NCBI GenBank assembly: GCA_900549215.1
Contig: URNJ01000057.1
Location: forward strand, 1 to 10,212
DNA length: 10,212 nucleotides
From: an uncultured Collinsella sp.
GTDB lineage: Bacteria > Actinomycetota > Coriobacteriia > Coriobacteriales > Coriobacteriaceae
Direction: 5' to 3'
Below are positions 7,423 to 10,212 of the stretch, piece by piece (the first letter of the stretch is position 1; the number at the start of each line of letters is the position of its first letter). The notes under the pieces were generated by a model, which was not told the origin of the DNA, searched no databases, and worked only from the letters and a program-made list of their open reading frames with translations. Both the position numbers and the translations under genes were made by a program.

Positions 7423-7932
7423 TCAATGGAATACATCCGAAGCGTTTTCGGCAGTATCATCGGCGAAGGCGGGGTTAGCCTTTACTCGGCGCTCACCCTC
7501 GATGTATTTGACGATTTGATCAATTGTCTGGTTGGCGTGGCTCTTGAGCTTGCGCTCATAGAAGAAGAGGCCGAGCCTGCCGCGTGCGTCAGACGTGTTG
7601 CCACCCACACCCTGAAAATCCTCGGTATAGGTGAGCTCGCAGGCACCATCGCCAGCAGGTGCAGCCTCATAGCGCATGGTATTGATGCCCGCCGCATACT
7701 GAAAACGGACCTCATAGAGGCACGGGTAGTCAAAGTGCTTGATCTTAACCTTGATCGCCGTGCCCTTGGCCATGCCTTTTGCGGACCGGGCGCGCTTCTC
7801 GTACTTATAGCCGTTGAGCTTGTTGCGGCTGGGACGCTTGCCCGTGGCGCTCTCGATATCCTGCATGATGGACCCCGCCAGAGCGTCAAAAAGCTCCTCC
7901 GGCGTCACCTTAAGCGTTTTGGTGAGCTGCAT
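7423..7932 (-). CDS. DUF3284 family protein (START/SRPBCC-like fold), function unknown
   Basis: A 169-residue soluble protein with no signal peptide or membrane segment. Its pattern matches my memory of DUF3284: an N-terminal strand then a helix (TPEELFDALAGSIMQDIESATGK, about 10-32), a basic stretch NKLNGYKYEKRAR (37-49), strands KVKIKHFDYP and LYEVRFQYAAG (61-82), then INTMRYEA and CELTYTEDF (83-106), and a long C-terminal helix with YERKLKSHANQTIDQIVKYIE (125-145). Such folds bind hydrophobic ligands in a cavity, but no ligand or reaction is known for this family. The last 24 residues beyond that helix look disordered and end at the edge of the AT-rich segment, so this tail may not be ancestral. 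The start is supported by AAGGAG at 7943-7938, five bases before the ATG, and a -10-like box at 7971-7966. Composition is GC-rich like the neighbouring core genes. Confidence 0.8.
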   Translation of the reverse strand: MQLTKTLKVTPEELFDALAGSIMQDIESATGKRPSRNKLNGYKYEKRARSAKGMAKGTAIKVKIKHFDYPCLYEVRFQYAAGINTMRYEAAPAGDGACELTYTEDFQGVGGNTSDARGRLGLFFYERKLKSHANQTIDQIVKYIEGERRVKANPAFADDTAENASDVFH

Positions 7933-7965
7933 GATGGCTCCTTATTCGTTTGAACCGTTCGAGCC

Positions 7966-7971
7966 ATTGTA
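7966..7971 (-). promoter_or_regulatory. Candidate -10 box for the DUF3284 gene
   Basis: TACAAT on the minus strand (five of six matches to TATAAT) lies about 34 bases before the DUF3284 start. No recognisable -35 box is at the usual distance. If real, the gene is transcribed separately from the helicase gene upstream. Confidence 0.3.
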
Positions 7972-7993
7972 CCGCCCCAGGCTCTCCCATGCG

Positions 7994-8056
7994 TTGCGGT
8001 GAAATGCGGACTGTTTGGCGGCTTTTTTGGCCAAAACAGTCCGTATTCCACCGCAA
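7994..8056. repeat. Long imperfect hairpin between the helicase and DUF3284 genes
   Basis: The arms at 7994-8019 and 8030-8056 pair over 26 positions with one A/C mismatch (8002 with 8048), one G/T wobble (8006 with 8044) and one bulged A (8033); the loop is 8020-8029 and holds a run of six T. It begins 12 bases after the helicase stop codon. It could end transcription of that gene, but no T-tract follows the stem on the minus-strand transcript, so it is not a standard intrinsic terminator. Its length and near-perfect arms also fit a dispersed palindromic (REP/MITE-like) element. Confidence 0.7.
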
Positions 8057-8068
8057 GTTATCTGAGGG

Positions 8069-10212
8069 CTAGAGATTGTAGGTGACTACTTGAGGTTCGG
8101 CGGGTTCGACGAAGATGGCTGGATTCGCCTGCTCCACGCGGACGAACTTAACGGTCACGGCCTCAAAGCCCGCCTTGTGCAACACATCGGCGTAGACGCG
8201 CGCCTGCAGGGCGTGCTTCTCCTGCAGCTGGTCCGGTGTCTCGTCCGGCGTGCCACCCGTCTTGTAATCGATGACCAGTGCGCGCGACGGATCGGCCGGG
8301 TTCGTCGCCAAAGCGTCGATGGCGCCTTCGGCATATGCACCGTAGCGGGCGATGTCCTCGTCCTCGCAGCCCAGCGAGAAGAACGGCACTTCGGCACGAA
8401 CGCACGGCCACGCGAACAGCTCGGCACGAACCGACGACTTGAGCCAGCGCTCCAGAGCGACATCGAAGCGCTCGCGCTGTTCTGGCGTCAGGTGCCACAG
8501 GCGAGCCAAGGCGTCGGCACGCTCAGCGGACAGCGCATCGGCACCCATCTCGATGAGCCGCTGGCAGGCGGCGTGGAAGGCCGAGCCCAGCGCCATGGGA
8601 TTGCCGGCGGGCTCGACAGCGGCCACGTCTGCATCCGTCATCTCCGAGCCATCCGACTCTGCATCATCGCCGGACTCGTCCATGGGAACACGAGCCTCGG
8701 CGGCACGGTCTTCCGTCTCGGCATGGAGTGCCGCGGCGATTGACGAGTAGCTATACGAGTCACGCATCGGATACGGACAGATGCCCATGCGCACGCCCAC
8801 TGCCTGGGGATACACAAGCTCAAACGAATCGGGCTTGGGGTCGGCAGGACCGGGGACGATTGTACTGGCCGAATCGTCGGCAGCATCTGTATTGACATCG
8901 CCACGAACAAGCCTGCCCTCGGCATCCAGCGAAGCGTTGGCCTCAAACGCCTGCTCGCCAAACGTAAAGCCCGCCAGCGAGATGAGCTCGTAGTCGCCCG
9001 GCTTGGAGTTGTCGAACACCAGGCGGTCGGCATCGAGCTGCGGCATGTCCAGAGCGTCGGTCGGCAAAATACGGCGCAGCACATCGTAGGTCAGATCGGT
9101 CTCGACGTCGAAGGTCGGCGCCGTCACCTTGCCACGGCTCACGCCGGCATCCATCGCCAAGATCACCAGCTCGCGCGCACGCGTCATGGCAACATAGAGC
9201 AAGCGGGCCCGCTCCTCGAGCGAAAGCTGCAGGTCGTCGTTGCGCAGGCGAGCAAATGCCTCGGCGGGAGAACCCGTCGCGCATACGTCCTCCATGAGCT
9301 CCGGCGGCAACCATAGCGACGTGCCCTTACCCTTAAACGCGTGCTCAAACTGCTTTTTGACGTCATCCCCCTTTACGAAGGTTCCGTCCGCGAGCTTAAC
9401 GCCATCGAAGCGCGCCGGCAGCGCCACGACCTGCGCCCCGCCGTCGACGCGGCCCATCTGTGCCGTACCGGACGACTTGCGCACGCCAAAACACTCGGCA
9501 ACCGCCACGACCGGGTATTCCAGGCCTTTGGATGCGTGCACCGTCATGATGCGCACCGCGCCGTCACCCTCCTCGTTGAGGGCGCCCGGAGCTTCCTTGC
9601 CCGCCAAGAAGCGGTCGAAGGCCAGCGCGATGGAACGCGGCGAGTTGCCGAACTCGGCCTCAGCCTCGGCCACGGCGTCGAGCGCCTTGAGCACGTTGGC
9701 GGCAATAGCCTTGCCCTCGGGACCACACTGTGCCAGACGCACAAACCAGCCGGAGGCATTGACCGCGTCGCGTGCGATGGCGGCGAATGAATCGCGGCCC
9801 ACGCGACGAAGTGCATACCGCAGTACCTCGCGGGCGCGCGTCACGAGCGGCAAGCCCTGCAAGCCCGGCACATCGGAATCGCTCATGATGCCCGCATCGA
9901 TGTTGCGGCGCGAGGTCTCCCCCGTCTCGCTATCGAGCTTGGTCGCCAGTGCCAGGAACTCCTGGGCACCGAGCGCAAACATCGGCGAGGCGAGCAGCGG
10001 CATAAGGCCCTGCGCCGTATCGGCCGGATTGGCGAGCGCACAAGCCAGGGCGCGCACCGTCTGCACCTCGGCAGCCTGCGCAAAGACTGAGCCGCCCGCG
10101 ATGACGCAGTCGAGCCCCTGGTCGCGGAAGGCCTGCGCGTAGACGTCGGCATTGGTCATGCGACCCAGCAGCAGCACCATATCGCCCTGGGGCTGCCCCG
10201 CTTTGACGAGCG
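8069..10212 (-). CDS. addA: AddA/RecB-type UvrD-family helicase-nuclease, C-terminal part (5' end outside the window)
   Basis: The frame is open to the window edge: 713 full codons are visible, so the Met at 10180 is internal, as the preceding residues LVKAGQPQGD show. Numbering from that Met, EVQTVRALACALANPAD (38-54) is the typical superfamily 1 segment after motif IV; IMTVHASKGLEYPVV (211-225) is motif V; RARLLYVAMTRARELVI (324-340) is motif VI. The C-terminus carries a RecB-type PD-(D/E)xK nuclease: GSAFHA (H536), RAEVPF (E597), GAIDAL (D622), VIDYKTG (D638, K640) and QARVY (Q659, Y663), so the nuclease looks active. AddA pairs with AddB to resect double-strand breaks and load RecA; addB is not visible and would be expected upstream, outside the window. 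An acidic linker rich in D, E and S (about 487-525) precedes the nuclease. The AddA name is a family-level call; another RecB-like helicase-nuclease is possible. ATP-binding motifs I-III lie outside the window. Confidence 0.85.
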   Translation of the reverse strand, partial: LVKAGQPQGDMVLLLGRMTNADVYAQAFRDQGLDCVIAGGSVFAQAAEVQTVRALACALANPADTAQGLMPLLASPMFALGAQEFLALATKLDSETGETSRRNIDAGIMSDSDVPGLQGLPLVTRAREVLRYALRRVGRDSFAAIARDAVNASGWFVRLAQCGPEGKAIAANVLKALDAVAEAEAEFGNSPRSIALAFDRFLAGKEAPGALNEEGDGAVRIMTVHASKGLEYPVVAVAECFGVRKSSGTAQMGRVDGGAQVVALPARFDGVKLADGTFVKGDDVKKQFEHAFKGKGTSLWLPPELMEDVCATGSPAEAFARLRNDDLQLSLEERARLLYVAMTRARELVILAMDAGVSRGKVTAPTFDVETDLTYDVLRRILPTDALDMPQLDADRLVFDNSKPGDYELISLAGFTFGEQAFEANASLDAEGRLVRGDVNTDAADDSASTIVPGPADPKPDSFELVYPQAVGVRMGICPYPMRDSYSYSSIAAALHAETEDRAAEARVPMDESGDDAESDGSEMTDADVAAVEPAGNPMALGSAFHAACQRLIEMGADALSAERADALARLWHLTPEQRERFDVALERWLKSSVRAELFAWPCVRAEVPFFSLGCEDEDIARYGAYAEGAIDALATNPADPSRALVIDYKTGGTPDETPDQLQEKHALQARVYADVLHKAGFEAVTVKFVRVEQANPAIFVEPAEPQVVTYNL

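Noticed and set aside
7320..7460. A 47-residue N-terminal extension of the MFS protein from an in-frame Met at 7460
   Set aside because: It would overlap the DUF3284 gene, adds a polar non-membrane segment before helix 1, and ignores the ribosome binding site at 7327-7333.
1..10212. A new defence or mobile system built from the helicase, SWIM protein and MFS transporter
   Set aside because: The helicase-nuclease and polymerase look like housekeeping genes, the SWIM/SNF2 family is widespread, and no integrase, transposase, toxin-antitoxin pair, reverse transcriptase or CRISPR repeat is visible.

Overview
The window most likely comes from a Coriobacteriia genome (Actinomycetota), probably Collinsella or a close relative. 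This rests on the GC-rich coding sequence (about 65% in a sampled dnaE line), the style of the DnaE protein and the presence of a DUF3284 protein. It is recognition by eye, not a database result. All five genes are on the minus strand, so transcription runs from high to low coordinates.

Layout in transcription order: (1) 10212-8069, the C-terminal 713 codons of an AddA-type UvrD helicase/nuclease, with its 5' end outside the window; (2) 8056-7994, a long near-perfect hairpin just after that gene's stop; (3) 7932-7423, a small DUF3284 (START/SRPBCC-like) protein of unknown function; (4) 7422-7320, a non-coding stretch with a perfect 7-bp inverted repeat; (5) 7319-6120, a 12-helix MFS transporter in clearly AT-richer DNA; (6) 6119-5880, a non-coding stretch with two copies of the palindrome GATATATC and, near dnaE, a -10-like box; (7) 5879-2076, a complete dnaE encoding replicative DNA polymerase III alpha; (8) 2047-1, the first 682 codons of a SWIM zinc-finger/SNF2-associated protein that runs off the window, starting 28 nt after dnaE and probably co-transcribed with it.

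Three of the five genes act on DNA: replication (DnaE), recombinational repair (AddA-like) and an SNF2-family ATPase (inferred from its N-terminal domains). The MFS gene, its flanks and its base composition look like a later arrival between the repair gene and the replication gene. The most informative features are an alpha subunit whose PHP domain keeps all nine expected metal ligands, which predicts built-in proofreading, together with an insertion of about 60 residues in that domain and an altered fingers motif. I see no CRISPR array, tRNA, rRNA, transposase or obvious new defence system.
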